Origin: Chloroflexota bacterium
Lineage (GTDB): Bacteria; Chloroflexota; Chloroflexia; JAMDCE01
DNA: 48,421 nt
Direction of reading: 5' to 3'
NCBI GenBank assembly: GCA_023489135.1
Contig: JAMDCE010000590.1
Coordinates: forward strand, 1-48,421
The notes under the pieces were generated by a model. That model worked only from the letters and a program-made list of their open reading frames with translations. It made no database searches and was not told where the DNA came from. The position numbers and the translations under genes were made by a program. Positions within the stretch are counted from its first letter, which is position 1. Each line of letters begins with the position of its first letter. Shown piece after piece: positions 16,065 to 25,100 of the stretch.

Positions 16065-17477
16065 TCAGGCTGGACCAGAAACGGCCAGTCTCACCACTGT
16101 GATCAACAGCTCGTCCTCTTCAGGAAGGACGGTCCTCGGATCTAGAAGCAATACGCCTCGATCGACTCTAGCGACGACCGCCGGCGATGCCCGACGCAGC
16201 CGACCGGCCAACGCGCCGACGACGCCCGTGGGCGACGCTCCCGCTCGGCTATCTCCAGGTAAAAGAGGCCGGATGGCCAGAAGCTTCGTCGGCAGCACTT
16301 CGTCCGGTAGCGATCCACCGCCCACGGTGGACTGTCCGTCGACGACTGTGATGTCGGCTGGGAGGCCATCCAGCCGCGACCTCCACCGGCGCGCCCGTGC
16401 ATCCAGCTCGTCGACACTCCTGGCGATCATGCGCCAGACGGGAATGCTATCGACGGCGTCCTGGTTCAGATAGTGCATCAGGGTGGCGCCCAGGCCGGCG
16501 ATACTGGATTTATCCAGACGTACCGCTCGGGCCAGAGGATGCTTCTTGAGGCGCTCTATGCATTGCCTCTTGCCTACCATGATGCCCGCCTGCGGTCCGC
16601 CCAGCAGCTTGTCGCCGCTGAAGCAGACCACGTCCGCTCCGGCGGCCACGCTCTCCTGCACCATCGGCTCGTGGCCCAGGCCGAACCGGGTGGTGTCCAG
16701 AAGGGCTCCGCTGCCGAGATCGTCCACCACCGGCACGTCGTACTTTCTCCCCAATTCGACCAGGTCTGAAAGCGAGGTCGAGTGGGTGAACCCGGCGATG
16801 CGGAAGTTGCTGGAATGTACTCGCAGGAGGACGCCGGTGCGCGGGCCGATGGCGGATTCGTAGTCGGAAACGTAGGTCTTGTTGGTGGTGCCCACCTCGA
16901 CGAGCCTGGCTCCGCTTTGCCGCATCACATCCGGCACCCGAAAACCGCCGCCGATTTCGACCGACTGGCCTCTACTAAGGATGGCCTCTTTCGAGCGTGC
17001 GAGGGTGGAGAGAGTCAATAGCACGGCGGCGGCGTTGTTGTTCACCGCGAAGCCCGCCTCGGCTCCGGTAGTGTGGATGAGAAGATCTTCGACGTGCGTG
17101 TGCCTCGATCCCCGCTTGCCCTCGTCCAAGTCGAACTCGAGATTGCTGAAGGAACAGCTGGCCAGCGTCATGGCTTGGCACGCTTCTTTCGAAAGAGGCG
17201 AACGTCCGAGATTGGTATGGATGATCACACCAGTCGCGTTAATGACCGGCCGCAGGCTGGGAGTCCAGATGGAGGTGGCTCGGGAGATAACGCTCCCCAC
17301 GATTTCCTCGAATTCCGGGCACGCGCTTCCCTCGCCGATTCGCTCTCGGACTTCTTCCAGGACCTCGCGCACTGCCCCCAGCACAAGCGAGCGCGAATGT
17401 TCCTGCGACAACAATATTATTCGGTTATCCTGCATAACCCTGTCGACGCTGGGCAGGTTGCGGAACTGGACGTTCAC
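16065..17477 (-). CDS. selA: L-seryl-tRNA(Sec) selenium transferase SelA
   Basis: 470-residue PLP enzyme that converts Ser-tRNA(Sec) to Sec-tRNA(Sec) with selenophosphate. The family core is clear: NATGVIIHTNLGRSPLS near 80, VVDDLGSGAL near 250, and CFSGDKLLGGPQAG, in which Lys290 (numbering from the chosen start) is the PLP lysine. GTG at 17477 gives the typical FRNLPSVDRVM N-terminus with GGGAG five bases upstream; another GTG lies four codons earlier. It is the first gene of the long minus-strand run. Confidence 0.95.
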   Translation of the reverse strand: MNVQFRNLPSVDRVMQDNRIILLSQEHSRSLVLGAVREVLEEVRERIGEGSACPEFEEIVGSVISRATSIWTPSLRPVINATGVIIHTNLGRSPLSKEACQAMTLASCSFSNLEFDLDEGKRGSRHTHVEDLLIHTTGAEAGFAVNNNAAAVLLTLSTLARSKEAILSRGQSVEIGGGFRVPDVMRQSGARLVEVGTTNKTYVSDYESAIGPRTGVLLRVHSSNFRIAGFTHSTSLSDLVELGRKYDVPVVDDLGSGALLDTTRFGLGHEPMVQESVAAGADVVCFSGDKLLGGPQAGIMVGKRQCIERLKKHPLARAVRLDKSSIAGLGATLMHYLNQDAVDSIPVWRMIARSVDELDARARRWRSRLDGLPADITVVDGQSTVGGGSLPDEVLPTKLLAIRPLLPGDSRAGASPTGVVGALAGRLRRASPAVVARVDRGVLLLDPRTVLPEEDELLITVVRLAVSGPA

Positions 17478-17867
17478 GGGCGCTCCCACGTTGCCTTATC
17501 GCTAAGATGTAATTGTATCACTTAGGATTGTCTCAGGCCAAATCCAAGCGCCAGGGCCAGCGGGCGTAGCTAGACCGGGCGTTGACACCAACGCCCTTTA
17601 GGGTGTGGGAAAAGGGATTATGGGGATGTTCGGCATATTACTTAACACATATTACCATAGAAACGTTACAGATTCCAGTGGCAATATGGTAGGCTGGCAC
17701 ACGCTAGTAAGCATGATTTCCTGCCTGGCAAATCGTCCGGGCCGCATACTCGCCATCTGGTCAGGCTCGATTCCCTTCTCATGGCCGGTGCCGTGAAAGA
17801 CGATTCCGCCTACACTTGAGCGTGACCGTGGGCAGAGCTTGCTCGTTATTCAAACGTGGCCTGTTTG
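17478..17867. other. Intergenic region between divergent selA and the export operon
   Basis: No gene recognised. It contains a GC hairpin at 17577-17596 and a shorter TACCATA/TATGGTA inverted repeat near 17655-17694. I searched it for tRNA(Sec), because it adjoins selA, and found no acceptor stem or T arm that would fold. Confidence 0.5.
17577..17596. repeat. Eight-base-pair hairpin upstream of selA
   Basis: GGGCGTTG (17577-17584) and CAACGCCC (17589-17596) around the loop ACAC, followed on the plus strand by TTTA. It has no upstream plus-strand gene to terminate, so a regulatory or repeat origin is more likely. Confidence 0.45.
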
Positions 17868-17896
17868 TTGACTGCACCTCGATTCTGGATAATAAT
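17868..17896 (+). promoter_or_regulatory. Predicted sigma70 promoter of the export operon
   Basis: TTGACT (17868-17873), 17-base spacer, AATAAT (17891-17896; five of six consensus bases), ending 29 bases before the start codon of the solute-binding protein. Confidence 0.55.
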
Positions 17897-17925
17897 GGCC
17901 TTGCCCGATTCAAGGAGGTTCATCG

Positions 17926-19314
17926 ATGAGGCGAATCGTTATCATCGCTCTGGTTTCGATGCTGGCTCTGATGCCGGCCATCGGTTGCAGCACCAGCCCC
18001 TCGCGCAAGTCCTCTGCTACCGTTAGGGTCGCTGCCCTGACCTTCCCCGGCGGGGGCGCGCCTCCGGCCATCCTGTCGCTCTATCAGGCCGCGCTGGAGG
18101 TTAACAGGAATACGCCCGATCTTGACATAAAGGTCGTGACGGTGAGCCCGCAGCAACCCGAGCCGGGGATGATGATGGAGCCACAGAATGCTCCTCCTAC
18201 CGTGTCGGCCCTGGAACAGGCGCTGGGCCAGGACCCTCCGCCCGACGTGGTCCTGTTCTCCAGCACCTACGAATTTTCGAGCTCGATTGAAAACGATCTG
18301 CTTCAGCCATTGGATAACTTCGTCCGCAGCGACCGCAACGTGAAGCAGGACGATTATTTCCCGGGAGCCCTCGACGTCCTGCGCGACCGAGATCGTCTTT
18401 ACGGGTTGCCGGTGGCGGTGGCGCCGACGGTGATGATGTACGATAAGAGGGTCTTCGACGATGCCGGCGTCCCCGTGCCGGAATCGAGCTGGGACTGGTC
18501 CACCTTCCTGGGGCTGGCGCGCCAGGTCACCAAAGCCAAGGATGACCCGCAGAACGACGTGTACGCCTTGAACCTGGCGGGACCGTTGCTATTGCCGGCC
18601 TTCATCTGGCAGAACGGGGGAGACCTGGTGAGCAAAGACGGCCTCTTTTACCTGCTCAACGAGCCGGCCGCGCTGGAAGCCGTCAAGTTCTACTACGACC
18701 TTATGAACACTTACAAGGTGGTCCCGCCGATGCCCAAGCCGGGCGACAAGATGTCGGCCGCTCGTGCCCCAATGATGACCAAGCCAGTGCCCGTGAAGCC
18801 GGGGGAGGTGCCGCCGATCTTCGGCCCCGGGGGGAGAGTGGCGATGCAGATAATGACCAACGCCGGCAGCCCCTACATGGGCTTTCCTTTCTCGCGAGGT
18901 GGGGATCGCCCTATTAGACTGGTGGAGCTACCGCGGGGCAAGGTTCACGCTACGCTCATGGATGTGCAGGTCGCCATAGCTATGACCGGCCGGGCGCAGG
19001 ATGGACCCCTGGCCTACAAAGCCATGGTCGCTCTGGCGGAGGAGATGCAGAAGAGTATCGCGGTGCCGGCACGCCGCTCCCTGGCCAAAAAGCTACGTGA
19101 GATCAACCCGAACCTCGCCGAAGAGGACGTCCCGGTCATCCTCAACTCCCTGGAATACGCGCGCGCTTTGCCGTTCTTCATTTCGGGCAAAAGCGACGCG
19201 ATGAGGGTGTTCTACGAGAAGCTCCTGAATCCACTGCAGCAAGGCACCAAGAGTCCCGAGGAAGCGGTCAAGGAGGCATCGGATGCGCTGGATGAGGTAT
19301 TGAACAAGCAATGA
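17926..19314 (+). CDS. Extracellular solute-binding lipoprotein (ABC family 1)
   Basis: 462-residue lipoprotein of the family-1 solute-binding fold. The signal peptide ends in PAIGC with lipidated Cys21. The middle shows the hallmarks of the family: PPDVVLFSS, a GLPVAVAPTVMMYDKRVFDDAGVPVPESSWDWSTF-type ligand hinge (about residues 165-200), and FIWQNGGDLV. It is unusual in standing with an HlyD-type adaptor and FtsX-type permease instead of a sugar importer permease, so it may be a sensor or a substrate-capture part of an export machine. Its stop overlaps the next ATG. Confidence 0.88.
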   Translation: MRRIVIIALVSMLALMPAIGCSTSPSRKSSATVRVAALTFPGGGAPPAILSLYQAALEVNRNTPDLDIKVVTVSPQQPEPGMMMEPQNAPPTVSALEQALGQDPPPDVVLFSSTYEFSSSIENDLLQPLDNFVRSDRNVKQDDYFPGALDVLRDRDRLYGLPVAVAPTVMMYDKRVFDDAGVPVPESSWDWSTFLGLARQVTKAKDDPQNDVYALNLAGPLLLPAFIWQNGGDLVSKDGLFYLLNEPAALEAVKFYYDLMNTYKVVPPMPKPGDKMSAARAPMMTKPVPVKPGEVPPIFGPGGRVAMQIMTNAGSPYMGFPFSRGGDRPIRLVELPRGKVHATLMDVQVAIAMTGRAQDGPLAYKAMVALAEEMQKSIAVPARRSLAKKLREINPNLAEEDVPVILNSLEYARALPFFISGKSDAMRVFYEKLLNPLQQGTKSPEEAVKEASDALDEVLNKQ

Positions 19315-21227
19315 GGTGGTTGAGCGTTTGGTGTGCCAGGGTGGGTCGGTTCTTGGTTAGCGATTGGGATAGGTCTGGCATCGCCCCTCATCTCTCGGGC
19401 GCGTGGGAAGTGTCCCCTCTCCCTTCGCAAAGGGAGAGGGCTAGGGTGAGGGTTCACCTGTCAGTGCCCCAGACATTTCCTTTGGCTCAGCCTCCAACCA
19501 AGTCAATACGTGCCGGTAATCAAATCCTAAGTGTTGCTAGCGACTACCGACACCCTCACCCTAGCCCTCTCCCTCTACAAGAGGGAGAGGGGACCATTGG
19601 GTCGGCCGATCAGCCGCCTATATCCCACATTGTCTCTCGGTGCATTACTCTCGCCGCGCTCTGCGCCGTGCTATTGGTCCTCTCCACCTCAGTGGCCTGC
19701 TCGTTCCTGCCCGGCGCACCGAGCCCCACGCCGACGCCGGCCGCGCGGGCGGCCAAGACGTCGTCGGGCCCCACTGTGATCGTCACGCGCGCTTCGATTG
19801 TCGAAACCGTGAGGCTGCTGGGGAGGGTCTCCGCGACGCGGGAGGCCGACCTGTACTTCTCGGCCGGCGGCCGCCTGAAGGCCATCAAGGTGAAATCCGG
19901 TCAGGAGGTCACCACGGGCCAGCTGCTGGCTCAGCTGGATACGGGCGACCTCGAAAGCCGCCTGGCGGCGGCGCAGGTCAGCCTCGACACTGCCAAGGTG
20001 AAGTTGGACCAGGCGAAGTCCAGGCTCGGCGATGCCGAAGCCCGGCGCAAGATAGAGCTGGAGACGGCTAAGCTGGCGGTGCGCCAGGCGGAGGCGGCGG
20101 TTTCCAAGGCGGAATCAGACCTGGAGGCGGTGAAGGCCGGCCCCACTCCCGTAGAAGTGGCGGAGAGCGCCCTCCGCGACGCGACCCAGGCCCTGGACAA
20201 CGCCAAACGCAACCTGGAGAAGACGCAGGCCAGCCCGACCGTGTCCCAGAACGTGCGGGGCCTGGAGAACGAGGTTAGCTGGTACGAGAACAACTACGGC
20301 ATTCAGCTGAAAAAGTTCGAGCGTGGCGAGATCGACAAGGTCGAGCTGGACCGACACTACAACAACCTGCTGGCGGCCAAGGAAAGGCTCAAGACGGCGC
20401 AGGGTGACGCGGATGCGACGCTGATCCAGGCCCAGAGTCAAGTGGACAAGGCCGAAGAGGCGCTGCGCAAGGCCAAGGCCGATCTCGAAGCCAAAAAAGC
20501 GCTGCCCCCGAGCTACCACGTAGCCGAAGCCGAGCGGGCCGTTACCAACGCCCACCTCTCCCTGGACAAGGCCAAGGTGGATTACGCCGCCAAGCAGCTG
20601 GGCGGCAACGACGATTACGAGATAACCTTGCTCGAGAAGGCGGTCGATCAGGCTCAAACCAGCGTGGACGACCTTAAGACCCAGATCGAGCAGACCAAGA
20701 TCGTCGCCCCGTTTGACGGGAAGGCCATCGGGGTGAGAGGCAAGATCGGCGACCAGGTCAACGCCTATCAGCAGGTCATCACTATCGCCGATCCTTCGGA
20801 TCTCCTGGTCCGCGGCGACCTACTGGAATCCGATATTCCCAAGGTAGCCGTCGGGCAGGCGGTGGAGATGATGGTAGATAACCTGCCGGGAACCAAGCTG
20901 CAGGGGACGGTGGTCGGCGTGCCGAGCCGCCGCAGCGTCCAGGGCGATCAGCAGGTGGATCGCACGGTTCAGATCGAGGTGGAGTGGACCAAAGCCGGCG
21001 CTCAGATGGGAATGCTGGCCAGAGCGACCATAACGGTCCAGAAAAAAGATGATGTTCTCATCGTGCCCGCCAAGGCCGTCAAGACCGTGGGCAAGCGCCA
21101 GTTTGTCGAGTATATGGACGGCACGATGCGCCGGTCGGCCAACGTCAGGGTGGGCATAGTGACCGACACCGAAGCCGAGATCCTGGCCGGGTTGACGGAA
21201 GGCCAGACCGTGCTGGCCGGTCAATAG
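19311..21227 (+). CDS. HlyD/RND-type periplasmic adaptor lipoprotein with repeat-derived N-terminal extension
   Basis: Membrane-fusion protein linking the inner-membrane ABC permease to the outside. The recognisable part starts with a signal segment ending SVAC (Cys130 in the full frame), then a first lipoyl half (GRLKAIKVKSGQEVTTGQLL), a long Lys/Ala/Glu-rich coiled coil (about 200-440), the second half (VAPFDGKAIGVRGKIGDQV) and a beta-barrel. The open frame starts with ATG at 19311 coupled to the previous stop (ATGA), giving 638 residues, but residues 1-110 are encoded across two dispersed palindromes. No good internal start precedes the signal segment, so the true start is uncertain. Confidence 0.85.
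   Translation: MRWLSVWCARVGRFLVSDWDRSGIAPHLSGAWEVSPLPSQRERARVRVHLSVPQTFPLAQPPTKSIRAGNQILSVASDYRHPHPSPLPLQEGEGTIGSADQPPISHIVSRCITLAALCAVLLVLSTSVACSFLPGAPSPTPTPAARAAKTSSGPTVIVTRASIVETVRLLGRVSATREADLYFSAGGRLKAIKVKSGQEVTTGQLLAQLDTGDLESRLAAAQVSLDTAKVKLDQAKSRLGDAEARRKIELETAKLAVRQAEAAVSKAESDLEAVKAGPTPVEVAESALRDATQALDNAKRNLEKTQASPTVSQNVRGLENEVSWYENNYGIQLKKFERGEIDKVELDRHYNNLLAAKERLKTAQGDADATLIQAQSQVDKAEEALRKAKADLEAKKALPPSYHVAEAERAVTNAHLSLDKAKVDYAAKQLGGNDDYEITLLEKAVDQAQTSVDDLKTQIEQTKIVAPFDGKAIGVRGKIGDQVNAYQQVITIADPSDLLVRGDLLESDIPKVAVGQAVEMMVDNLPGTKLQGTVVGVPSRRSVQGDQQVDRTVQIEVEWTKAGAQMGMLARATITVQKKDDVLIVPAKAVKTVGKRQFVEYMDGTMRRSANVRVGIVTDTEAEILAGLTEGQTVLAGQ
19414..19592. repeat. Paired dispersed palindromes (GGGAGAGGG type)
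   Basis: Two hairpins: 19415-19440 (CCCTCTCCCTT / AAGGGAGAGGG) and 19565-19591 (CCCTCTCCCTCT / AGAGGGAGAGGG). They are flanked on their inner sides by CTAGGGTGAGGG (19441-19452) and its inverse CCCTCACCCTAG (19553-19564). The whole is an imperfect inverted element of about 180 bases lying inside the 5' part of the adaptor reading frame. It is related to the elements at 41081-41226 and 48228-48381. Confidence 0.85.
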
Positions 21228-21231
21228 TCCG

Positions 21232-24069
21232 ATGAGTACCTTCGCCGGCCGAATCGCGCCGCCTGTGGCGCTATCCCCGGGCTCCGTGCTGCCGTTCGTC
21301 GGCATAGTCGGCAAGCGCTTGGTGAACAACCCTCTGCTGGTGGCGATGAGTCTGTTTGGCATTATCACCGCTACTTCGCTCGTTACCGGCGTGCTGATGT
21401 ATTCCGAGGCTATCAGCTCCCAGGGCCTGCGACGCGAGCTGGGCTCCCCCTCGGCGGATCAGGTGATGCCCAAGTCGGCGCTGCTTCTCAGCTACGTGGG
21501 TGGCAGGGCTTCTCAACCCCTGTCCTCCGAAGCGTACAGTCGGGTAAATTCCTTCGTGCAGACGCAAGCCTCTTCGCTGCCCGGCCTGGCGACGTCCCAG
21601 GCGGTGCGCTACGCACAGAGCGATCCTTATCAGCTTCTGTTCGATGATCCCGACGCGGGCCTAGCGGTCTACGATACCTCCGGGAAAGGCTTCGTCGCCT
21701 TTCTCCAGGGCTTTTCCGAGCACATACAGATACTGGAGGGTCGGTCCCCGCGGGCGGGGAGCGGGTCGGAGAACGAGCTGGAGGCGCTGATGTCTACCCA
21801 GGGACTGGACGAGCTTGGCATCGGCGTCGGGGATCGGGTGAAGCTCCTGGTGGCACAGCAGCAGGGCAGCCAAATCACCATCCCCATTCGGGTAGTCGGT
21901 CGCTGGAATCCCAATGACGAGGAGGAGCCCTACTGGTTCAACCGCACGAGCTACTTCAAGGATGCTTTCTTTCTGAGCGAGGAGGACTTCTTCAACCGAT
22001 TGCCGGCGATGGATCCGCGCGCCATACGTGAATACGATTGGTACACCGTGTTCGATACGAGCAAGGTGCGGATCGCGGACGTAGAGCCGCTGCTTGCCGG
22101 CCTCCAGCAGCTGCGAAATAGCGCCCAGGCGCAATTGAGGGGCCTGAGGGTAGATGCCTCTCCCGAGGGGATACTGGAGTCCTACCGCCAAAAGAGCTTC
22201 TTCTTCAAAATCCTCCTCTTCGTTATCTCCGCGCCTATACTGGCCATCACGCTGCAATTCGTCACGTCCTCGGCGCGACTGGTGGTGGAAAGGCAGGGGG
22301 ATGAAATCGCCACCTTGCGCAGCCGTGGAGCGACCGCGCGCAGCATCCTGGGGATGTACTTGCTCGAATGGTCTATGTTGGGGTTGGTGGGCATTGCCGT
22401 GGGGCCGCTGCTGGGGATCGGGTTTGCTCAGCTGGTGGGGCAGGTGACCTCGTTCCTGGTCTTTGGCGGCCGAGGAGTGCTGCCCACTCGTTTGGGCCCG
22501 GACATCTACCTGTTCGCGTTGATCGCCGCCGTGCTGTCGATCTCGGCGGCGCTTATGCCGGCTCTGGAGGCCTCCTCCCATTCGATCGTTACCTACAAGC
22601 AAACCGTGGCGCGGGCGCTGCGCGCCGGCTTCGTTCGCCGCTACTACCTCGATCTGATCCCCCTGCCGATCGCGGCTTACGCCTACTTCCTGCTCACCGA
22701 GAGGCGTACGGTCCTTCCGGTGGGCGATGCCGGCGACGTGTTTTCCGATCCTCTGCTCCTTCTGGCCCCCGCCTTCTTCATCTTCGCCGTCGCGTTCGCC
22801 TTCTTGCGCCTATTCCCGCTGTTGGTGGCGGCTCTAGAGCGGGTGATCGGCCCACTTGCCAACGTCGTGCTATTGGTGGTCCTGCGCCAGATAGCGCGGC
22901 AATCGAGCCAGTGCACCGTGCTGATCCTGCTGCTGACGCTCACCATCGGCCTCGGGGGCTTCAGCGCCTCCCTGGCGGCGACCATCGACCGGAACTACGA
23001 CGACGCGGCGGCCTACCAGGTGGGGGCCGATCTGCGTTTGGGCGAGTCGGGGGCCTACGACGACGAGACCCAGGAATGGACCATGGTGCCGGTTGGGGAG
23101 CACCTCTCGGTGCCGGGCGTCGAAGTGGCCTCCAGGGTGCTCCGTCTGAAGGGAACCGAGAGGGCCGGCGCGCGAGGCGGCGAGGTAAATGTACTGGGCG
23201 TCGATCCGATGGACTTCGCCCAGGTAGGCAGTTGGCGCTCCGACTATGCTCCCGAGCCCCTTCAAGGCCTTTTGAACGGCCTGCTTTTGGACGAGACCGG
23301 GGTGATTGTGGACCGCCGACTGATGGATGCTTACAAGCTGCGGATCGGCGATCAGCTGACGGTGAACTTCAAGAACCAGCCGGTCGATTTCACGATAACC
23401 GGCTACGTGGACTACTTCCCCACGCTCTATCCCGACGACGGCCGGTTCCTCATCACCAACATCGACTACCTATTCACCTACCTGGGCTCCCAGCCCTACG
23501 AGGTCTGGGCGAAGCTGCGTCCGGGAGCGCGGGCTCAGGCGACCATCGACGAGCTTTCCTCGCGGGACATACCCGTGGTGCGGTCGGAGAGCCTGGGGCA
23601 GGTGGCTTCGAAGCGCCGAGAGGACCTAACGCGCGTGGGCGTCCTGGGCATTCTTTCGGCGGGTTTTATCGTGGCCACGCTGCTCACCACGCTGAACTTG
23701 TTCCAGTTCTCTTACCTTTCCTTCCGGCGTCGACTGCAGCAGCTCGGCATCCTGCGAGCCATCGGGCTCTCTCTGCGGCAGCTGGCGGCGATGTACCTGG
23801 TGGAGCAGGTTCTCCTGGTGGCGCTGGGCATCATCGCGGGTACGGCGCTGGCCCTGGTTACCGCCTGGATCTACATTCCCTTCCTTCAGATCAAGGCCGA
23901 GCTGCACGCCGGCGTGCCCCCCTTTGTGGTGGTGACGGCCTGGGGCGACGTTCTCAAGCTTTTCCTCATCCTGCTGGCGTTCTTCGTCATCTCGCTGCCT
24001 CCCAGCTTGTGGCTCTTGAGCCGGGTGCGAATCCATGAGGCGATCAAGTTCGGGGAGGAGCGTGGATGA
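21232..24069 (+). CDS. FtsX/MacB-type ABC transporter permease, double-domain
   Basis: 945-residue inner-membrane permease. An N-terminal membrane segment (about residues 35-60) is followed by a large extracytoplasmic domain (65-320), then several membrane helices (about 325-570) with FtsX-type topology, a second external domain (580-800), and a final FtsX helix set (GILSAGFIVATLLTTLNLFQF near 808, helices near 850 and 900). LQQLGILRAIGLSLRQL near 835 is the typical FtsX coupling stretch. Members of this superfamily (LolCE, MacB) extract lipoproteins or export peptides and drugs without transporting through a classical channel. It starts four bases after the adaptor stop and overlaps the first ATPase gene as ATGA. 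Confidence 0.9.
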   Translation: MSTFAGRIAPPVALSPGSVLPFVGIVGKRLVNNPLLVAMSLFGIITATSLVTGVLMYSEAISSQGLRRELGSPSADQVMPKSALLLSYVGGRASQPLSSEAYSRVNSFVQTQASSLPGLATSQAVRYAQSDPYQLLFDDPDAGLAVYDTSGKGFVAFLQGFSEHIQILEGRSPRAGSGSENELEALMSTQGLDELGIGVGDRVKLLVAQQQGSQITIPIRVVGRWNPNDEEEPYWFNRTSYFKDAFFLSEEDFFNRLPAMDPRAIREYDWYTVFDTSKVRIADVEPLLAGLQQLRNSAQAQLRGLRVDASPEGILESYRQKSFFFKILLFVISAPILAITLQFVTSSARLVVERQGDEIATLRSRGATARSILGMYLLEWSMLGLVGIAVGPLLGIGFAQLVGQVTSFLVFGGRGVLPTRLGPDIYLFALIAAVLSISAALMPALEASSHSIVTYKQTVARALRAGFVRRYYLDLIPLPIAAYAYFLLTERRTVLPVGDAGDVFSDPLLLLAPAFFIFAVAFAFLRLFPLLVAALERVIGPLANVVLLVVLRQIARQSSQCTVLILLLTLTIGLGGFSASLAATIDRNYDDAAAYQVGADLRLGESGAYDDETQEWTMVPVGEHLSVPGVEVASRVLRLKGTERAGARGGEVNVLGVDPMDFAQVGSWRSDYAPEPLQGLLNGLLLDETGVIVDRRLMDAYKLRIGDQLTVNFKNQPVDFTITGYVDYFPTLYPDDGRFLITNIDYLFTYLGSQPYEVWAKLRPGARAQATIDELSSRDIPVVRSESLGQVASKRREDLTRVGVLGILSAGFIVATLLTTLNLFQFSYLSFRRRLQQLGILRAIGLSLRQLAAMYLVEQVLLVALGIIAGTALALVTAWIYIPFLQIKAELHAGVPPFVVVTAWGDVLKLFLILLAFFVISLPPSLWLLSRVRIHEAIKFGEERG

Positions 24070-25100
24070 GAGGACGTCTCCTTTCTCGCGTTGCCAGGCT
24101 GCCGCGCTTCGCGCGCACGGCGAACAGTTCCCGGGATTCCTGGCCCGAACCCGACGAGACCGGGTGGGCCCCGGAGGTGGGCGAGAGCCACTACGTCGTT
24201 TGCCAGGGGCTGGTCAAGATATACAAGATCGTCGATCTCGAAACAGTGGCGCTGCAGGGGCTCGACCTCGAAGTGCGCCGGGGCGAGCTGTTGGCGATAG
24301 TGGGCAATAGCGGGAGTGGCAAGAGCACCCTGCTGAACATCCTGGGCGGGCTCGATCGCCCTTCGGCGGGGAGGGTCTTCGTCGGCCGCCAAAACCTGCT
24401 GGAGCTTTCGGACGACGAGCTGGCCAGGTATCGCCGCGAGCAGGTGGGATTTGTCTGGCAGCAAAGCAGCCGTAATCTCATTCCCTACCTGACCGCCCTG
24501 GAAAACGTGCAGCTGCCCATGCTGATCTCCGGCGGCGCGCAGAAGAGAGGTGCCTCATGGGCGCGGGAGCTTCTAACCGCCGTGGGACTCGGCGAGCGAA
24601 TGCAGCACCGCACGGCCGAGCTATCGGGCGGCGAGCAGCAGCGGGTTGCCATCGCCGTCGCCATGGTCAACCGGCCGCAGTTGGTCCTGGCCGACGAACC
24701 CACGGGGGAGGTCGACTCCGACACGGCGGCGGCCATTTACTCGCTCTTTCGCTGGATCAATAAGGAGTTCGGCACCACGGTCATCATCGTCAGCCACGAC
24801 CGGAACGTCGCTTCGGAGGTGGACCGCGTGGTGCACGTGCGCGACGGGAAGGTGAGCACCGAGGTCAAGCGCAGGGTGGATGAGCAGGCAGGGGAAGAGC
24901 GCAAGGAGCACCTGGAGGAACTGGTGGTGCTGGACTCCGCCGGCCGTCTGCAGATTCCCGCCGACCTGGTGGAGAAGTTCGGCCTCAGGGGTCGGGTGCG
25001 GGTCGAAGCTCGCGACGGCCAGCTGGTGATACTTCCGGCGCAAGACGGCGTTGTCCAAGGTGGCGTAAGCGAGGACGAGACGGGCGTGATGAAGCCATGA
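24066..25100 (+). CDS. ABC transporter ATPase with C-terminal AbrB-like domain
   Basis: 344-residue MacB/LolD-type ATPase. Walker A is GNSGSGKST at 80-88, the signature LSGGEQQRVA near 187, and Walker B LVLADEPTGE near 212, followed by the H-loop His in VSHDRN. After the ATPase, residues about 283-324 (starting VVLDSAGRLQIPADLVEKFG) look like an AbrB/SpoVT swapped-hairpin domain, normally seen in transcription factors and antitoxins. This fusion could dimerise the ATPase or link transport to DNA binding. The first 40 residues are also extra relative to LolD. The start overlaps the permease stop and the end overlaps the next ATPase gene. Confidence 0.88.
   Translation: MRGRLLSRVARLPRFARTANSSRDSWPEPDETGWAPEVGESHYVVCQGLVKIYKIVDLETVALQGLDLEVRRGELLAIVGNSGSGKSTLLNILGGLDRPSAGRVFVGRQNLLELSDDELARYRREQVGFVWQQSSRNLIPYLTALENVQLPMLISGGAQKRGASWARELLTAVGLGERMQHRTAELSGGEQQRVAIAVAMVNRPQLVLADEPTGEVDSDTAAAIYSLFRWINKEFGTTVIIVSHDRNVASEVDRVVHVRDGKVSTEVKRRVDEQAGEERKEHLEELVVLDSAGRLQIPADLVEKFGLRGRVRVEARDGQLVILPAQDGVVQGGVSEDETGVMKP

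Noticed and set aside
17577..17600. Hairpin followed by TTTA considered as an intrinsic terminator.
   Set aside because: No plus-strand gene lies upstream to be terminated and the T-run is only three bases.
17761..17800. GGCTCGATTCCC resembles a tRNA T arm near selA, so a selC gene was considered.
   Set aside because: The flanking bases do not pair into a T stem, and no acceptor stem, anticodon arm with TCA, or CCA-type end is found around it.
22368..24038. A 556-codon open frame overlapping the FtsX permease in another plus-strand frame.
   Set aside because: It is Arg/Pro/Gly/Ala-rich with no domain pattern and lies wholly within a clear membrane-protein gene; typical of GC-rich frame shadows.
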